Positions 20,143-30,840 of a stretch of 64,000 nt of DNA are shown here, piece after piece. Source of the DNA: Intestinirhabdus alba (GTDB taxonomy: Bacteria; Pseudomonadota; Gammaproteobacteria; Enterobacterales; Enterobacteriaceae). The position numbers were made by a program, and so were the translations under genes. The first letter of the stretch is position 1; every line of letters begins with the position of its first letter. The stretch spans positions 62,001 through 126,000 of the forward strand of contig NZ_WMJZ01000010.1 in the NCBI RefSeq assembly GCF_009711095.1, given 5' to 3'. Under the pieces are notes generated by a model. It was given only the letters and a program-made list of their open reading frames with translations. It was not told the origin of the DNA and did no database searches.

Positions 20143-20748
20143 GTGTTGCCATTTGCCCGAACTTCATTATCTGTTCGTAGAAAATCTGTCGCTATTTTTA
20201 TTATGCTGGCGCTTGTCGCAGCGCTCTGTTCTGAGCTGGCCTGGAGCAGCAGCGGGCTGCCGCGTATCGACGTTAAAACCCTCGGTCTGCTGGCGAAGCA
20301 GCGCCCGGTAATCGTGTTGTTCCGCCACGCCGAGCGCTGTGACCGTTCAGATAACCCATGCTTGTCCGATAAAACCGGCATTACCCTTAGCGGAGCGCAG
20401 GCCGCCAGGGCGCTGGGTAAAACCTTCAGCGCCAATATAAAAGAGTACGATCTCTATTCCAGCAGCGCGGTGCGGACGATTCAGTCGGCCAGCTGGTTTT
20501 CCGGTGGCAAAAAGCTGACGGTAGATAAAAATATGCTGTCCTGCGGCCGGGATATTTATCGCGCCATGAATAATATCATTAGCCGCTCGCCGGATAAGAA
20601 CGTGGTTATTTTTACCCATAATCACTGCCTCAGCCGAATTGCAGAAGATAAGCGCGGCGCAAACGTTGATCCGGACTATCTGGATGGACTAGTGATGCAT
20701 GCGGATAAGGGCAGGCTGTTTCTCGACGGACGGCTGGCGGCCCGCTGA
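20143..20748 (+). CDS. ais: LPS core heptose(II)-phosphate phosphatase Ais (PmrG)
   Basis: Histidine-phosphatase-family periplasmic enzyme that removes phosphate from heptose II of the lipopolysaccharide core, a PmrA-regulated envelope modification. It has 201 residues. An N-terminal signal or anchor (residues about 15-36, [20 protein letters not shown]) is followed by the phosphohistidine motif [10 protein letters not shown] (residues about 58-67) and [13 protein letters not shown], which supplies the second histidine. I use the GTG at 20143, 6 bp after GGAGAG; a TTG one codon later is possible. In E. coli ais is divergent from arn; here pmrD is its upstream neighbour in the same orientation. 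Confidence 0.9.
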   Translation: MLPFARTSLSVRRKSVAIFIMLALVAALCSELAWSSSGLPRIDVKTLGLLAKQRPVIVLFRHAERCDRSDNPCLSDKTGITLSGAQAARALGKTFSANIKEYDLYSSSAVRTIQSASWFSGGKKLTVDKNMLSCGRDIYRAMNNIISRSPDKNVVIFTHNHCLSRIAEDKRGANVDPDYLDGLVMHADKGRLFLDGRLAAR

Positions 20749-20760
20749 CGGGCCGTTTTT
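20737..20760 (+). terminator. ais terminator
   Basis: CGGCCCG-ctga-CGGGCCG followed by TTTTTA forms a strong Rho-independent terminator whose left arm overlaps the last codons of ais. Confidence 0.85.
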
Positions 20761-20864
20761 ACGCTCAGAGCAGCCCTTTCAGCCTCAGGTTTTTTGCGTA
20801 GCCTCACTGTGTTTATTTCCGCCCCGCTGCGCAGCGGCGGTCTCCTTAGGGTATATACCCGTCA

Positions 20865-20957
20865 TACTTCAGGTTGCATGTGCGTTGGCTTTATTCGGCC
20901 CGGGGGCTGTTCAAAACGCGCTGCGTTTTGCCCTGCAACTCGAATTATTTAGGGTAT
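20865..20957. repeat. 93-bp MITE-like element
   Basis: The element is bounded by imperfect terminal inverted repeats of about 24 bp: ATACCCgtcATacTTCaGgTTGCA on the left, matching the complement of TGCAactCGAattaTTtaGGGTAT on the right. Inside is the hairpin CAAAACGC-gct-GCGTTTTG. There is no open reading frame. The right 60 bases recur nearly unchanged at 49470-49532 upstream of ompC, which shows that it is a dispersed repeat. It ends 31 bp before the yfaY ATG. Confidence 0.75.
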
Positions 20958-20988
20958 AGTGTTTTGACGATAAAAGCAGGAGAACGCG

Positions 20989-22185
20989 ATGTTAAACGTG
21001 GAGATGCTGTCCACCGGGGATGAAGTGTTGCACGGGCAAATCGTCGACACCAACGCCGCCTGGCTGGCCGATTTTTTCTTTCATCAGGGGCTGCCGCTGT
21101 CGCGCCGCAATACGGTAGGCGACAGCCTGGACGCGCTGGTGGCGATTCTGCGTGAGCGCAGCCAACATGCCGACGTGCTGATCGTCAACGGCGGGCTGGG
21201 GCCTACCGGCGACGATCTGAGCGCGCTGGCCGCCGCGACGGCGAAAGGCGAGCCGCTGGTGCTGCACGAGGCGTGGCTGGCCGGGATGGAGCGCTTCTTC
21301 CGCGAGCGCGGGCGGGTAATGGCGTCCAGCAACCGTAAGCAGGCGGAGCTGCCCGCCAGCGCGGAGCTTATTAATAATCCGGTGGGCACCGCCTGCGGCT
21401 TTGCGCTGCAGCTTAACCGCTGCCTGATGTTCTTTACCCCCGGCGTGCCGTCGGAATTTAAGGTGATGATTGAGCAGGAGATCCTGCCGCGCCTGCGCGA
21501 GCGCTTCTCCCTGCCGGAGCCACCGCTCTGCCTGCGCCTGACCACCTTTGGTCGCTCGGAAAGCGATCTGGCGCAAAGCCTCGATGCGCTGCCGCTGCCG
21601 GAAGAGGTGACCATGGGCTATCGCTCCTCAATGCCGATCGTTGAGCTGAAGCTGACCGGGCCGTCCGGGCAGCGCGCGGCAATGGAGAGCCTGTGGCAGG
21701 AGGTGAAGCGCGTTGCCGGGCAAAGCATCATTTTTGAAGGTACTGAAGGGCTGCCGGCGCAGCTTGTCCACGCGCTGCAGGAGAGGCAGTTCAGCCTGAC
21801 CTTAAGCGAGCAGTTTACCGGCGGCCTGCTGGCGCTGCAGCTCTCCCGGGCCGGAATGGCGCTGCGTGATAGCGAGGTCGCGCCTTCCCGGGAGGAGACG
21901 CTGGATGAGACGGCGCGGCGGATCGACGGGCGTCGCCGCGCGCAGCGCGCGGATCTGGCGCTGGCGATCGCTGGCCTGGAAAACGAGCACCTTAACGTTG
22001 CCCTCGCCACGCCGGACGGCACCTTCGCCCTGCGCGTCCGCTTCAGCACGACGCGCTACAGCCTGCCGGTGCGCCAGGAGGTCTGTGCCATGATGGCCCT
22101 TAATATGCTGCGCCGCTGGCTTAACGGGCAGCCGGTTGCCAGCGACCACGGCTGGATCGAGGTGGTTGAGTCGTTAACGCTGTAA
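20989..22185 (+). CDS. yfaY: CinA-family protein YfaY
   Basis: Member of the CinA/nicotinamide-nucleotide amidohydrolase-related family, 398 residues. The N-terminal half (residues 1-170) is a molybdopterin-binding-like domain beginning with MLNVEMLSTGDEVLHGQIVDTNAAWLA and containing NGGLGPTGDDLSALAAA, a pattern shared with MoaB/MogA and CinA. The C-terminal half resembles the PncC-type amidohydrolase domain but appears diverged, as in E. coli YfaY, where deamidase activity is not established. AGGAG lies 7 bp before the ATG. The gene stands alone, preceded by the MITE-like element; E. coli yfaZ, which separates ais and yfaY in K-12, is missing. Confidence 0.88.
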   Translation: MLNVEMLSTGDEVLHGQIVDTNAAWLADFFFHQGLPLSRRNTVGDSLDALVAILRERSQHADVLIVNGGLGPTGDDLSALAAATAKGEPLVLHEAWLAGMERFFRERGRVMASSNRKQAELPASAELINNPVGTACGFALQLNRCLMFFTPGVPSEFKVMIEQEILPRLRERFSLPEPPLCLRLTTFGRSESDLAQSLDALPLPEEVTMGYRSSMPIVELKLTGPSGQRAAMESLWQEVKRVAGQSIIFEGTEGLPAQLVHALQERQFSLTLSEQFTGGLLALQLSRAGMALRDSEVAPSREETLDETARRIDGRRRAQRADLALAIAGLENEHLNVALATPDGTFALRVRFSTTRYSLPVRQEVCAMMALNMLRRWLNGQPVASDHGWIEVVESLTL

Positions 22186-22494
22186 TGGCGTCCGTGCGGT
22201 CAGCGAAAATGCAGCTTCGCTGGCCGCTATCCGGCGTCTGGCCCGCCGGTGCTAACCACGTTCCGGAGATAGCGCTTTACCATAGGTCGGATAAGGCGCT
22301 GCCGACATTCGCTCCGTTTGTCGCCGTGGTTGTCCAACCTGTTGTACTCTTCATAAAAAAATCCGTGCGCGCACTCACGTTTCCTGGCGTTATTCTTCCA
22401 CTCCGCTGGACGAAAGGCGCGTTTTGATGCGCTTCACAAATTCCCCTTAGCGGACCGATCACACTGATTCCAGTATCTCAGACTGGAGTCCAGT
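22186..22494. other. hairpin-rich intergenic region upstream of rhmR
   Basis: No gene is supported in these 309 bp. A long hairpin at 22196-22227 (GCGGTCAGCGAA with TTCGCTGGCCGC) probably terminates yfaY. It is followed by CCGGCG...CGCCGG (about 22231-22249) and a REP-like fragment, GGTCGGATAAGGCG (about 22286-22299). The last 40 bp contain the repeated motif CCAGT/ACTGG (TTCCAG, CTGGAG, CCAGTA and TTGGAA), a possible autoregulatory operator for RhmR that overlaps its start. Confidence 0.5.
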
Positions 22495-23277
22495 ATGTTG
22501 GAATCAAGCAAAGTCCCGGCGCTGACGCGCGCCATCGACATTCTTAATCTGATCGCGAAAATTGGTCCGTGCAGCGCGACGACGATTATTGAAACGCTGG
22601 GGATCCCCAAAAGCACGGCCTATCTGCTGCTCAATGAGCTGAAACGACAGCGCTTTATCAGCGTCGATCACCATGAGAACTTTTGTCTGTGGACGAAACT
22701 GGTGGAGCTGTCGGGCCACGCGCTCGGCAACATGGATTTGCGTGAGCTGGCGCGTCCCCGCCTGACGCAGCTGATGGATGAAACCGGGATGCTCTGCCAT
22801 CTGGGGATCATCGATCGCGAAAGCGCTTACTACATCCTGAAAATTGAATCCTCGTCCACCGTCAGCGTCCGCTCCCACGAAGGCAAAAGTCTTTCGCTGT
22901 ATCGCTCCGGCATCGGCAAATGTCTGCTGGCCTGGCAGCCTGCGCCCGCGCGCAAAGCCATTATCGGGCAACTGGTCTGGGAAAAGGCGACGCCGACCAC
23001 GATTACCGATCCGCAACGGTTAAGCGATGAACTGGAGCGCATTCGCCAGCGCGGCTGGAGCTTTGACAACGGAGAGGATTACCCGGACGTGCGCTGCGTC
23101 GCGGCACCCGTTTTTAACGCCAACAGTGAACCTGCCGCCGCCATCTCGGTGGTCGGCACCCGATTACAAATCAACGATGAGAACCGTGATTACCTGGCCG
23201 GGAAGGCGATTGCCTGCGCGAAGGATATTTCACGTCTTCTGGGATGGAAAAGTCCCTTTGATTCACTCGCATCATAA
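22495..23277 (+). CDS. rhmR: IclR-family regulator of rhamnonate catabolism RhmR (YfaX)
   Basis: Predicted transcriptional regulator of the adjacent L-rhamnonate genes. The 260 residues include an N-terminal winged helix-turn-helix (residues about 8-70, ALTRAIDILNLIAKIG and TLGIPKSTAYLLLNELKRQRFI) and a C-terminal IclR effector-binding domain (residues about 80-250, with SVRSHEGKSLSLYRSGIGKCLLAW and CVAAPVFN). Length and sequence match E. coli YfaX. It is co-oriented with rhmD, whose start lies 12 bp after its stop, so regulator and enzymes are probably one operon. Effector identity (rhamnonate or a product) is inference from context. Confidence 0.92.
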   Translation: MLESSKVPALTRAIDILNLIAKIGPCSATTIIETLGIPKSTAYLLLNELKRQRFISVDHHENFCLWTKLVELSGHALGNMDLRELARPRLTQLMDETGMLCHLGIIDRESAYYILKIESSSTVSVRSHEGKSLSLYRSGIGKCLLAWQPAPARKAIIGQLVWEKATPTTITDPQRLSDELERIRQRGWSFDNGEDYPDVRCVAAPVFNANSEPAAAISVVGTRLQINDENRDYLAGKAIACAKDISRLLGWKSPFDSLAS

Positions 23278-23289
23278 ATGGAGAACATC

Positions 23290-24495
23290 ATGAACCTACC
23301 CAAAATTAAACAGGTTCGCGCCTGGTTTACCGGCGGTGCCACCGCAGAGAAAGGCGCTGGCGGCGGTGACTATCACGATCAGGGAGCCAACCACTGGATT
23401 GACGATCATATCGCGACGCCGATGAGTAAATACCGCGAATACGAGCAGTCGCGTCAGTCCTTCGGTATTAACGTGCTGGGCACGCTGATTGTGGAAGTGG
23501 AAGCCGATAACGGCCAGATCGGATTCGCCGTCTCCACGGCGGGGGAGATGGGCTGCTTTATTGTGGAAAAGCATCTCAGTCGTTTTATTGAAGGGAAATG
23601 CGTCAGCGACATCAAACTGATTCATGACCAGATGCTCGGCGCGACGATGTACTACTCCGGCTCCGGCGGCCTGGTGATGAACACCCTCTCCTGCGTCGAT
23701 CTGGCGCTGTGGGATCTGTTCGGCAAAGTGGTCGGCCTGCCGGTTTACAAACTGCTGGGCGGCGCGGTGCGGGAGGAGATTCAGTTCTACGCCACCGGCG
23801 CGCGTCCGGACCTGGCGAAGGCGATGGGCTTTATCGGCGGGAAAATGCCAACCCACTGGGGGCCGCACGATGGCGACGCGGGTATCCGCAAAGACGCGGC
23901 GATGGTCGCCGGGATGCGCGAGAAGTGCGGCGCGGATTTCTGGCTGATGCTCGACTGCTGGATGAGCCAGGATGTGAACTATGCGACCAGGCTGGCTCAC
24001 GCCTGCGCGCCGTACAATCTTAAATGGATTGAGGAGTGTCTGCCGCCGCAGCAGTACGAAGGCTACCGCGAACTGAAACGCAGCGCGCCGGCGGGCATGA
24101 TGGTCACCAGCGGCGAGCATCACGGCACGCTGCAGTCATTCCGCACCCTGTCAGAGACCGGCATCGACATCATGCAGCCGGACGTCGGCTGGTGCGGCGG
24201 GTTAACCACCCTGGTGGAGATCGCGGCCATCGCCAAAGCGCGCGGACAGCTGGTGGTGCCGCACGGCTCCTCCGTCTATTCGCACCATGCGGTGATTACC
24301 TTCACCAATACGCCGTTCAGTGAATTCCTGATGACCAGTCCGGACTGCTCCACGATGCGCCCGCAGTTTGATCCGATCCTGCTTGACGAGCCGGTGCCGG
24401 TGAACGGACGTATTCATAAATCCGTGCTGGATAAACCGGGATTCGGCGTCGAGCTTAATCGCGACGGTAACCTGAAGCGCCCTTATAGCCACTAA
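23290..24495 (+). CDS. rhmD: L-rhamnonate dehydratase RhmD (YfaW)
   Basis: Enolase-superfamily (mandelate racemase group) enzyme that dehydrates L-rhamnonate to 2-keto-3-deoxy-L-rhamnonate. The ATG at 23290 gives the 401-residue E. coli form ([16 protein letters not shown]); the in-frame ATG at 23278 is part of the ribosome-binding sequence ATGGAGA. Recognisable are the capping-domain loop [21 protein letters not shown], metal ligands in [20 protein letters not shown] and SGEHHG, and the catalytic histidine in [14 protein letters not shown]. It overlaps nothing and precedes the transporter rhmT by 53 bp. Near identity of motifs makes the call firm. Confidence 0.96.
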   Translation: MNLPKIKQVRAWFTGGATAEKGAGGGDYHDQGANHWIDDHIATPMSKYREYEQSRQSFGINVLGTLIVEVEADNGQIGFAVSTAGEMGCFIVEKHLSRFIEGKCVSDIKLIHDQMLGATMYYSGSGGLVMNTLSCVDLALWDLFGKVVGLPVYKLLGGAVREEIQFYATGARPDLAKAMGFIGGKMPTHWGPHDGDAGIRKDAAMVAGMREKCGADFWLMLDCWMSQDVNYATRLAHACAPYNLKWIEECLPPQQYEGYRELKRSAPAGMMVTSGEHHGTLQSFRTLSETGIDIMQPDVGWCGGLTTLVEIAAIAKARGQLVVPHGSSVYSHHAVITFTNTPFSEFLMTSPDCSTMRPQFDPILLDEPVPVNGRIHKSVLDKPGFGVELNRDGNLKRPYSH

Positions 24496-24548
24496 TGACC
24501 CGTGCGTTGCCCGATGCCGGCAACGCCCTCCCTGTTGAGGAATCTGCT

Positions 24549-25838
24549 ATGAGCACCACTTTACTTGACGGCGTGGTGAAGAAAAACCGCGCGCGTTTAA
24601 TTCCGTTCATGCTGGCGCTGTACGTGCTGGCGTTTCTTGACCGTTCGAACATCGGCTTCGCCAAAGAGACTTATCAGATTGACACCGGGCTGAGCAACGA
24701 AGCGTACGCGCTGGGGGCCGGGATTTTCTTCGTGGTTTACGCCTTTCTCGGCGTGCCCGCCAACCTGCTGATGCGCAGGCTGGGCGCGAGAACCTGGATC
24801 GGCACCACCACCCTGCTGTGGGGCTTACTCTCCGCGGCGATGGCGTGGGCGGATACAGAGGCGAAATTCCTGATCGTTCGCACCCTGCTGGGGGCGGCGG
24901 AAGCCGGGTTCTTCCCCGGCATGATCTACCTGACCTCGCAGTGGTTTCCCCAGCGTACCCGCGCCAGCATTATGGGGCTGTTCTACATGGGCGCGCCGCT
25001 GGCCCTGACGCTCGGTTCGCCGCTCTCCGGCGCGCTGCTGGAAATGCACGGCTTTCTGGGGCATCCGGGATGGTTCTGGATGTTCGTTATCGAAGGTTTA
25101 CTGGCGGTGGGCGCAGGAATATTTACCTTCTTCTGGCTGGACGATACGCCGCAGCAGGCGCGTTTCCTTAACGCTGAAGAAAAAGCCGCGCTGCTCGGTC
25201 AACTGGCGAGCGAAGATGAGAAAAAAGTGACCTCAAAACTCACCGATGCGCTGCGTAACGGCCGCGTCTGGCAGCTGGCGATGATCTACCTGACGATTCA
25301 GGTGGCGGTGTATGGCCTGATCTTTTTCCTGCCGACTCAGGTGGCCGCGCTGCTGGGGACGAAGGTGGGCTTTACTGCTTCGGTGGTCACCGCCATCCCG
25401 TGGGTCGCCGCGCTGTTTGGCACCTGGCTTATTCCGCGCTATTCGGACCGGACCGGCGATCGCCGCAATGTCGCCGGGCTGACGCTGTTGGCGGCAGGTA
25501 TCGGCATCGGCCTTTCCGGCCTGGTTTCTCCGATCCTGGCGCTTCTGGCGCTCTGCATCGCGGCGGTAGGCTTTATCGCGGTGCAGCCGGTGTTCTGGAC
25601 CATGCCGACGCAGCTGCTTTCCGGCACCGCGCTGGCGGCGGGCATTGGCTTCGTTAACCTGTTCGGCGCGGTGGGCGGCTTTATCGCCCCGATCCTGCGG
25701 GTGAAGGCTGAAACCCTGTTCGCCAGCGACGCGGCGGGGCTGCTGACGCTGGCCGGGGTCGCCATCCTCGGCGCGCTAATTATTTTCACGCTGGGCGTGA
25801 ACCGTACCGCGTCACAGCCGGGTGCAGCGCATCAATAA
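24549..25838 (+). CDS. rhmT: L-rhamnonate MFS transporter RhmT (YfaV)
   Basis: Major facilitator superfamily permease, anion:cation symporter type, predicted to import L-rhamnonate. The start at 24549 yields 429 residues, identical in length to E. coli YfaV ([21 protein letters not shown]), and discards an 18-residue extension that runs into the rhmD stop. Twelve membrane segments are apparent. Motifs are [21 protein letters not shown] in helix 1, [25 protein letters not shown] around helices 4-5 and [15 protein letters not shown] between helices 8 and 9. AGGAAT lies 8 bp upstream. Substrate is inferred from the operon. Confidence 0.93.
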   Translation: MSTTLLDGVVKKNRARLIPFMLALYVLAFLDRSNIGFAKETYQIDTGLSNEAYALGAGIFFVVYAFLGVPANLLMRRLGARTWIGTTTLLWGLLSAAMAWADTEAKFLIVRTLLGAAEAGFFPGMIYLTSQWFPQRTRASIMGLFYMGAPLALTLGSPLSGALLEMHGFLGHPGWFWMFVIEGLLAVGAGIFTFFWLDDTPQQARFLNAEEKAALLGQLASEDEKKVTSKLTDALRNGRVWQLAMIYLTIQVAVYGLIFFLPTQVAALLGTKVGFTASVVTAIPWVAALFGTWLIPRYSDRTGDRRNVAGLTLLAAGIGIGLSGLVSPILALLALCIAAVGFIAVQPVFWTMPTQLLSGTALAAGIGFVNLFGAVGGFIAPILRVKAETLFASDAAGLLTLAGVAILGALIIFTLGVNRTASQPGAAHQ

Positions 25839-25863
25839 TTTTATCCACGTTGTAAGGATCATT

Positions 25864-26664
25864 ATGAACGCATTGTTAGCAAACCCCTTTAAGGAAGGAT
25901 TGCGTAAAGGCGAGGTTCAGATAGGGCTGTGGCTAAGTTCGACGACCGCTTATATGGCGGAAATTGCCGCGACCTCGGGATACGACTGGCTGCTCATCGA
26001 CGGCGAGCACGCGCCCAATACGGTACAGGATCTGTATCACCAGCTGCAGGCCATCGCGCCCTATGCCAGCCAGCCGGCGATCCGCCCCGTCGAGGGAACA
26101 AAGGCCCTGATTAAGCAGGTGCTGGATATCGGCGCGCAGACGCTGCTTATTCCGATGGTGGATAGCGCTGAGCAGGCGCGTCAGGTGGTGGCCGCCACCC
26201 GTTACCCGCCGCTGGGTGAGCGCGGCGTCGGGGCCAGCGTCGCGCGGGCCGCGCGCTGGGGGCGCATCGATAACTATATGGCGCAGGCGAACGAATCGCT
26301 CTGTCTGCTGGTGCAGGTCGAAAGCAAAACGGCGCTGGATAATCTTGATGCGATTCTCGATGTGGATGGCATTGACGGCGTGTTTATCGGGCCTGCGGAT
26401 CTGTCGGCGTCGCTGGGCTATCCGGATAACGCCGGGCACCCTGAGGTGCAGCGGATTATTGAGCAGAGCATCCGGCGCATACGCGCCGCGGGTAAAGCGG
26501 CGGGCTTTCTGGCCGTCGACCCGGAAATGGCGCAAAAGTGTCTGCAATGGGGGGCCAGTTTCATCGCCGTGGGCGTTGATACCATGCTCTACACGGAGGC
26601 GCTGGACGCCCGGCTGGCGCGGTTTAAACCGGCTCCGGAGGTGAAGGTGAAAAGCAGCTATTAG
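25864..26664 (+). CDS. rhmA: 2-keto-3-deoxy-L-rhamnonate aldolase RhmA (YfaU)
   Basis: Class II, metal-dependent HpcH/HpaI-family aldolase that cleaves 2-keto-3-deoxy-L-rhamnonate to pyruvate and lactaldehyde. It has 266 residues (E. coli 267). Motifs are [32 protein letters not shown] (residues about 19-50, with catalytic histidine), [37 protein letters not shown] with a metal-ligand glutamate and [16 protein letters not shown] with a metal-ligand aspartate. The ATG at 25864 is preceded by AAGGA. The C-terminus differs slightly from E. coli. A bidirectional hairpin follows before convergent glpC. Confidence 0.94.
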   Translation: MNALLANPFKEGLRKGEVQIGLWLSSTTAYMAEIAATSGYDWLLIDGEHAPNTVQDLYHQLQAIAPYASQPAIRPVEGTKALIKQVLDIGAQTLLIPMVDSAEQARQVVAATRYPPLGERGVGASVARAARWGRIDNYMAQANESLCLLVQVESKTALDNLDAILDVDGIDGVFIGPADLSASLGYPDNAGHPEVQRIIEQSIRRIRAAGKAAGFLAVDPEMAQKCLQWGASFIAVGVDTMLYTEALDARLARFKPAPEVKVKSSY

Positions 26665-26677
26665 GCGGCGGCCGTAC

Positions 26678-26707
26678 ACGACCCCGACGGCGTGCCGCCG
26701 GGGTCGT
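26678..26707. terminator. rhmA/glpC bidirectional terminator
   Basis: Near-perfect hairpin ACGACCCCG-ACGG with CCG-CGGGGTCGT between two convergent genes. There is no strong T-tract on either side, so it may act in both directions or need Rho. Confidence 0.6.
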
Positions 26708-26718
26708 TGTGAATGTCG

Positions 26719-27906
26719 TCAGCCCAGGGCCCGGGCTAACAGGGTGATGGGATGTTCGCAGCGTTTGCTGGTGGACATCTCAATCTGCCATTTGCAGGTT
26801 TCACAGTCGGAGACCACCAGGTCCGCGCCGCTTTCCTCAATTTGCTTAAACAGCGGGGCACCGATGGCCTGGGAGGTGGGATAGTTCTCCTTCTTAAAGC
26901 CGTAGGTGCCGGCGATGCCGCAGCACTGCGAGTCCAGCACCGTCAGCTCAAGGCCGGGAATGCGCCGCAGCAGCTCCAGGGTATAGAGCGTCCAGCCCAT
27001 TTTTTCCATATGGCACGGCGTATGGTAAACCACCTTCAGCGGCAGCGGCTTCAGCGGCAGCGTTTTCCCCTCGTCCAGCCTGCGCCACAGCCAGCGGGTG
27101 GCCAGCTCGATATGGTCGCGCAGATCCGCGTTATCGACGTCCAGCACCTCCGGATATTCGTCGCGCAGCGCAAAGGTACAGGTGGAGGAGGTGGCGATAA
27201 CCGGAATGCCCTCACCGATGGCTTCGCGCAGGGACGCCACGTTGCTTATCGCCTGCTTTCGCGCTTTGTCGGTAAAGCCGTTGGCGATCAGCGGCACCCC
27301 ACAGCACTTCTCCTTGCTCAGCAGCACGACGCCGGTGCCCGTCGCGTTGAACACCTTAATCAGATCCTTCCCGAGCTGCGGGTGGTTGTAGTTGACGAAG
27401 CAGCCGTGGAAAAAGGCCACCCGATCGGCATACTGCGCCTGCCGGGCGGCCTGGCTGCGATACCAGCGGCGGAAGGTGCCGAAGGAGTATTTCGGCAGCG
27501 TGCGGCGATGGTCGATTTTCAGGGCGTAGTCCAGCAGCTGGCGCACCGGCTTCAGGGCGGTGGCGGTATTGACCACCGGCGCGAAGGGCGTGGAGACGCT
27601 GCCCATCAGGTCGGTATGGCTTAAGATAAAGTTGCGCAGGGACGGGCGCGCGGTGTCATATTTCGCCCGCGCGCGCTGGATAATATCGCCAATTTTCACG
27701 TCCGACGGGCAGGCCACCTCGCAGCGCTTGCAGTTGATGCAGTACTTCAGCGCGTCGTCGTACAGCGCGCCGTCCTTCAGGCGCAGGCGCTCGCCGTCGG
27801 GGCCGGCCTGTTTTGGTCCCGGATAGCCAGGGTTGACGCGGCTGACCGGGCAGGCGGTGGTGCATACGGTGCATTTAATGCAGCTCTCAAAACGGGTATC
27901 GCTCAT
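26719..27906 (-). CDS. glpC: anaerobic glycerol-3-phosphate dehydrogenase subunit C
   Basis: Iron-sulfur membrane-anchoring subunit of the GlpABC complex, which passes electrons from glycerol 3-phosphate to menaquinone in anaerobic respiration. The ATG at 27906 gives 395 residues; a longer frame would start inside glpB. Two [4Fe-4S] motifs lie at residues about 9-20 ([12 protein letters not shown]) and 53-64 ([12 protein letters not shown]). Two cysteine-rich CCG domains follow, with [10 protein letters not shown] and [16 protein letters not shown]. The start overlaps the glpB stop by four bases. Last gene of glpACB. Confidence 0.96.
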   Translation of the reverse strand: MSDTRFESCIKCTVCTTACPVSRVNPGYPGPKQAGPDGERLRLKDGALYDDALKYCINCKRCEVACPSDVKIGDIIQRARAKYDTARPSLRNFILSHTDLMGSVSTPFAPVVNTATALKPVRQLLDYALKIDHRRTLPKYSFGTFRRWYRSQAARQAQYADRVAFFHGCFVNYNHPQLGKDLIKVFNATGTGVVLLSKEKCCGVPLIANGFTDKARKQAISNVASLREAIGEGIPVIATSSTCTFALRDEYPEVLDVDNADLRDHIELATRWLWRRLDEGKTLPLKPLPLKVVYHTPCHMEKMGWTLYTLELLRRIPGLELTVLDSQCCGIAGTYGFKKENYPTSQAIGAPLFKQIEESGADLVVSDCETCKWQIEMSTSKRCEHPITLLARALG

Positions 27907-29162
27907 TGCTGATCTCCTGCGCGCCGGGCAATCTGGTGGGCGGCATACAGGGCGGTTACCGCGCTGACGCCGCCTCCGCATCCCTGGGAAATGGGGTCGA
28001 AGCCGCCGAGCACCGAGCCGATGGCAAACAGGTTGTCCACCGTTTTGCCGGCCAGCGACGGCCGCAGCGCCTTATCGGTCACCACGCCGAACTGCTGCCA
28101 GGGCTGCGGATCGAAAAAGTCCGGCCGATACCATTCGGCGCGGGTGGCGGTTTGCCGCACGTCCAGCCCGAGAATCGCTTCGCGGACGCCGTCGCGCCCG
28201 GCAGTCAGCCCGCTGCTGAAGAAGCTGCCGCTGGCGAGCACCGCGAAGCGCGGGCGCAGCGGGATATCGGCATGGTTGCGGGTATGGATTTCGCTTACCG
28301 CGCCGTCGCGGCAGGTGACCGCCGTTACCTCATCGCCCGGCATCCAGATGCCGCCCTGGCGCACGAAGCGGCGCTGCAGCTGGTTATGCAGGCGAATGCC
28401 CGGCACCGAAGGCGGCAGGGTGGGCAACAGCGCCAGCGGGCAGGGGAGCCGTTCGTTGAGCCAGCGCCACAGCGCGTCATCCGCCAGCCCGAAGCAGGCG
28501 GGCATCATCAGCATTTCGTAGCGCTGCGCTATGGGCAGCAGCGCCTCGTACAGCCGCGGCCACAGCGCTTCGTTGTCGAGGACGCGGGCGATGTTAACGG
28601 CGCGAAACTCGGTGGCGTTATCGCGCAGAACGTCCAGCTCCGGCAGTTCGATCTCCGCCGTTTCAACCTGCAGATTGCGCTGGCGCAGCGAGGCCGCCGC
28701 CAGATGGGCCTGAAAGTCGAGCAGGCCGCTGATGCCGACCACGCAAATTTGCCGGGCGCTGAGCGGCCAGACCGGCGTCTCCGGGGCGCTCAGCCAGGTG
28801 GTGCGCAGGGTGCCCAGCGGGGTAACGCGCTGATGCGCCTGGCGGACCTCTCCCCGCAGTCGGGTTCCGCATTCGCCCATCAGTACCCGGGCCTGTTCCG
28901 CCAGATCCAGCACGGTCTGCGCGCCGAGCAGCGCGTAGGGATGCTCCGGTGCCTGGGCGCTCAGGGCGTTCAGGCCGTCGGCAATATCCTCCACCGGCTG
29001 GCCGTCCGGCAGGACGCTGAGGAGATCCAGCGATCCGGAGGAGAAGTGCAGCGCGCTCTGTCCACGGGTGACAATCGCGCAGCGTAAGCCCTGTTTTTGC
29101 AGCTGCAGGCCGCACAGCAGGCCGGCGAATCCGCCGCCCATAATGACCGTATCAAATCTCAT
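27903..29162 (-). CDS. glpB: anaerobic glycerol-3-phosphate dehydrogenase subunit B
   Basis: FAD/FMN-containing subunit of the GlpABC membrane complex. The ATG at 29162 gives 419 residues, the E. coli length, and puts the nucleotide-binding motif [20 protein letters not shown] right at the N-terminus. The C-terminus has the second cofactor contact, [32 protein letters not shown], typical of this flavoprotein family. It overlaps glpA by 11 bp and glpC by 4 bp, so the three subunits are translationally coupled. Confidence 0.96.
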   Translation of the reverse strand: MRFDTVIMGGGFAGLLCGLQLQKQGLRCAIVTRGQSALHFSSGSLDLLSVLPDGQPVEDIADGLNALSAQAPEHPYALLGAQTVLDLAEQARVLMGECGTRLRGEVRQAHQRVTPLGTLRTTWLSAPETPVWPLSARQICVVGISGLLDFQAHLAAASLRQRNLQVETAEIELPELDVLRDNATEFRAVNIARVLDNEALWPRLYEALLPIAQRYEMLMMPACFGLADDALWRWLNERLPCPLALLPTLPPSVPGIRLHNQLQRRFVRQGGIWMPGDEVTAVTCRDGAVSEIHTRNHADIPLRPRFAVLASGSFFSSGLTAGRDGVREAILGLDVRQTATRAEWYRPDFFDPQPWQQFGVVTDKALRPSLAGKTVDNLFAIGSVLGGFDPISQGCGGGVSAVTALYAAHQIARRAGDQQ

Positions 29163-30780
29163 CGCCCGGCTCCTTCTCCAGACCGCAAAGCCCCTGATAA
29201 ACCCAGCGCGTAAATTCGCTTTCGCGCAGCGCATCGCCCCAGGCGATGGGCTGTACGCCCTTCCAGCGCTCATTGAGAAAATCCGAAAGCTGGGTAAGGG
29301 ACTGCGCCGGGGTGGTGATGTTAAAGCGCTGCAGCAGGCCGGCGGCGCGGCAGGCGCACAGCTCGCCCTGGCAGGTGCCCATGCCTACGCGGGTGCGGCG
29401 ACGCAGGTCGAGCAGGCTGTGCACGTTCAGATTTTCAACCGCGTACTGCACCTCGCCCGCGGTGACCGCTTCGCACTCGCAGACCACGCTGCGGTGGTGG
29501 CGGCCTTCGCTCAGCCACGCGGGGGTGCGATCGCCGTGACGATACACCGCCGAGCCGCGCAGCGGCGCGGGCAGGGAGATAATGCGCTTTAAGGTGTTTT
29601 CGGTCGGCTCATGAGAGCCGGGCAGCGGTGCCTCGGCGGTCGTGCAGGGGCGGCTGTTGCCAAGCTTACGGCAGACCGCGTCGGTGGCCCACTCCGCCAT
29701 CAGGCGGTAGGTCATCAGCTTGCCGCCGGTGATGGTAATAAATCCGTCGAGGCCGTCGCGTTCGGCGTGATCGAAAAGCACGATGCCGCGGCTGACGTTA
29801 CGTCCGCTCGGATCGTTGTCGCTGGCCACCAGCGGGCGCACCCCGGAGTAGGCGCGCAGAATGCGGGTTTGCGCCATTACCGGGGCCAGCTTCTCGCCCT
29901 CGCGCAGCAGAATGTCGACCTCGTCGGCGGTCACCCGGTTGCTGTCGATGTCGCGGTAATCAATATGGGTTGAGGTGGTGCCGATCAGTGAAATGGTGTC
30001 GCCGGGCACCAGAATATCGGCGTCCGACGGCTTACGGCAGCGGTTAATCACGTGCTGGTTGATGCGGTGATCCACGATCAGCAGCGATCCCTTGGCCGGG
30101 AACATGCGGATGTTCAGATCGGCGTATTCGGCGATGCGCTGGCCCCAGATGCCGGCGGCGTTGACCACCACCGGCGCGTGCAGCGACAGGGTCTCCCCGG
30201 TGAGGTGGTTACGCAGGTGAACGCCGCAGACCGTCGCCCCTTCGCGGATAAGGCCAATAACCTCATGGGCGGTCAGTATCGTCGCCCCGTGCTCCCTGGC
30301 GTCCAGCATATTGGCGGCGGTCAGGCGGAAGGGATCGACGGTGCCATCCGGTACTTTAACCGCGCCGATCAGCTGCGGGTTGACCGCAGGTTCAATCAGG
30401 CGCGCCTGCTGCGGATCGATCGCCTCAGCGCGGATCCCCGCCGCTTCGCAGGCGCGGATAAAGGTGGCCTGAAAGCCAAGATCGTCTTCCGGCAGGGTAA
30501 TAAAGAGTCCGTCCGTCGGCTCCACGCAGTGGCGGGCGATACGCTTCAGGATCTGGTTTTCGCTGATGCATTCGCGGGCGGACTCCGCGTCGGTAACGGC
30601 GTAGCGCGCCCCGCTGTGCAGCAGGCCGTGGTTGCGGCCGGTAGCGCCGGTGGCGATATCGTGGCGTTCGACCAGAATAGCGCGCAGCCCGCGCAGGGCG
30701 CAGTCGCGGGCTATCCCTGCGCCGGTGGCTCCGCCGCCAATGATAATCACGTCACCCGTTTGCGCGTCGCGAGATTTCAT
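29152..30780 (-). CDS. glpA: anaerobic glycerol-3-phosphate dehydrogenase subunit A
   Basis: Catalytic FAD subunit that oxidises sn-glycerol 3-phosphate to dihydroxyacetone phosphate. It has 542 residues, the E. coli length. The dinucleotide-binding motif [21 protein letters not shown] is at residues about 11-31, followed by HNIATG-type [23 protein letters not shown]. The C-terminal part holds a BFD-like [2Fe-2S] segment with [10 protein letters not shown] and [11 protein letters not shown] (residues about 410-470). First gene of the operon, divergent from glpT across a 261-bp control region. Confidence 0.97.
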   Translation of the reverse strand: MKSRDAQTGDVIIIGGGATGAGIARDCALRGLRAILVERHDIATGATGRNHGLLHSGARYAVTDAESARECISENQILKRIARHCVEPTDGLFITLPEDDLGFQATFIRACEAAGIRAEAIDPQQARLIEPAVNPQLIGAVKVPDGTVDPFRLTAANMLDAREHGATILTAHEVIGLIREGATVCGVHLRNHLTGETLSLHAPVVVNAAGIWGQRIAEYADLNIRMFPAKGSLLIVDHRINQHVINRCRKPSDADILVPGDTISLIGTTSTHIDYRDIDSNRVTADEVDILLREGEKLAPVMAQTRILRAYSGVRPLVASDNDPSGRNVSRGIVLFDHAERDGLDGFITITGGKLMTYRLMAEWATDAVCRKLGNSRPCTTAEAPLPGSHEPTENTLKRIISLPAPLRGSAVYRHGDRTPAWLSEGRHHRSVVCECEAVTAGEVQYAVENLNVHSLLDLRRRTRVGMGTCQGELCACRAAGLLQRFNITTPAQSLTQLSDFLNERWKGVQPIAWGDALRESEFTRWVYQGLCGLEKEPGDEI

Positions 30781-30840
30781 TGCTCATCCTCACAGTTCGT
30801 TTTTTATCATTTAGCCACACAAAAAGCGCGGTTTGTTTGA

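Noticed and set aside
22495-26664. Recently acquired island for sugar-acid catabolism
   Set aside because: The four genes match the E. coli yfaXWVU cluster in order, length and position between yfaY and glp, so it is backbone rather than an island.
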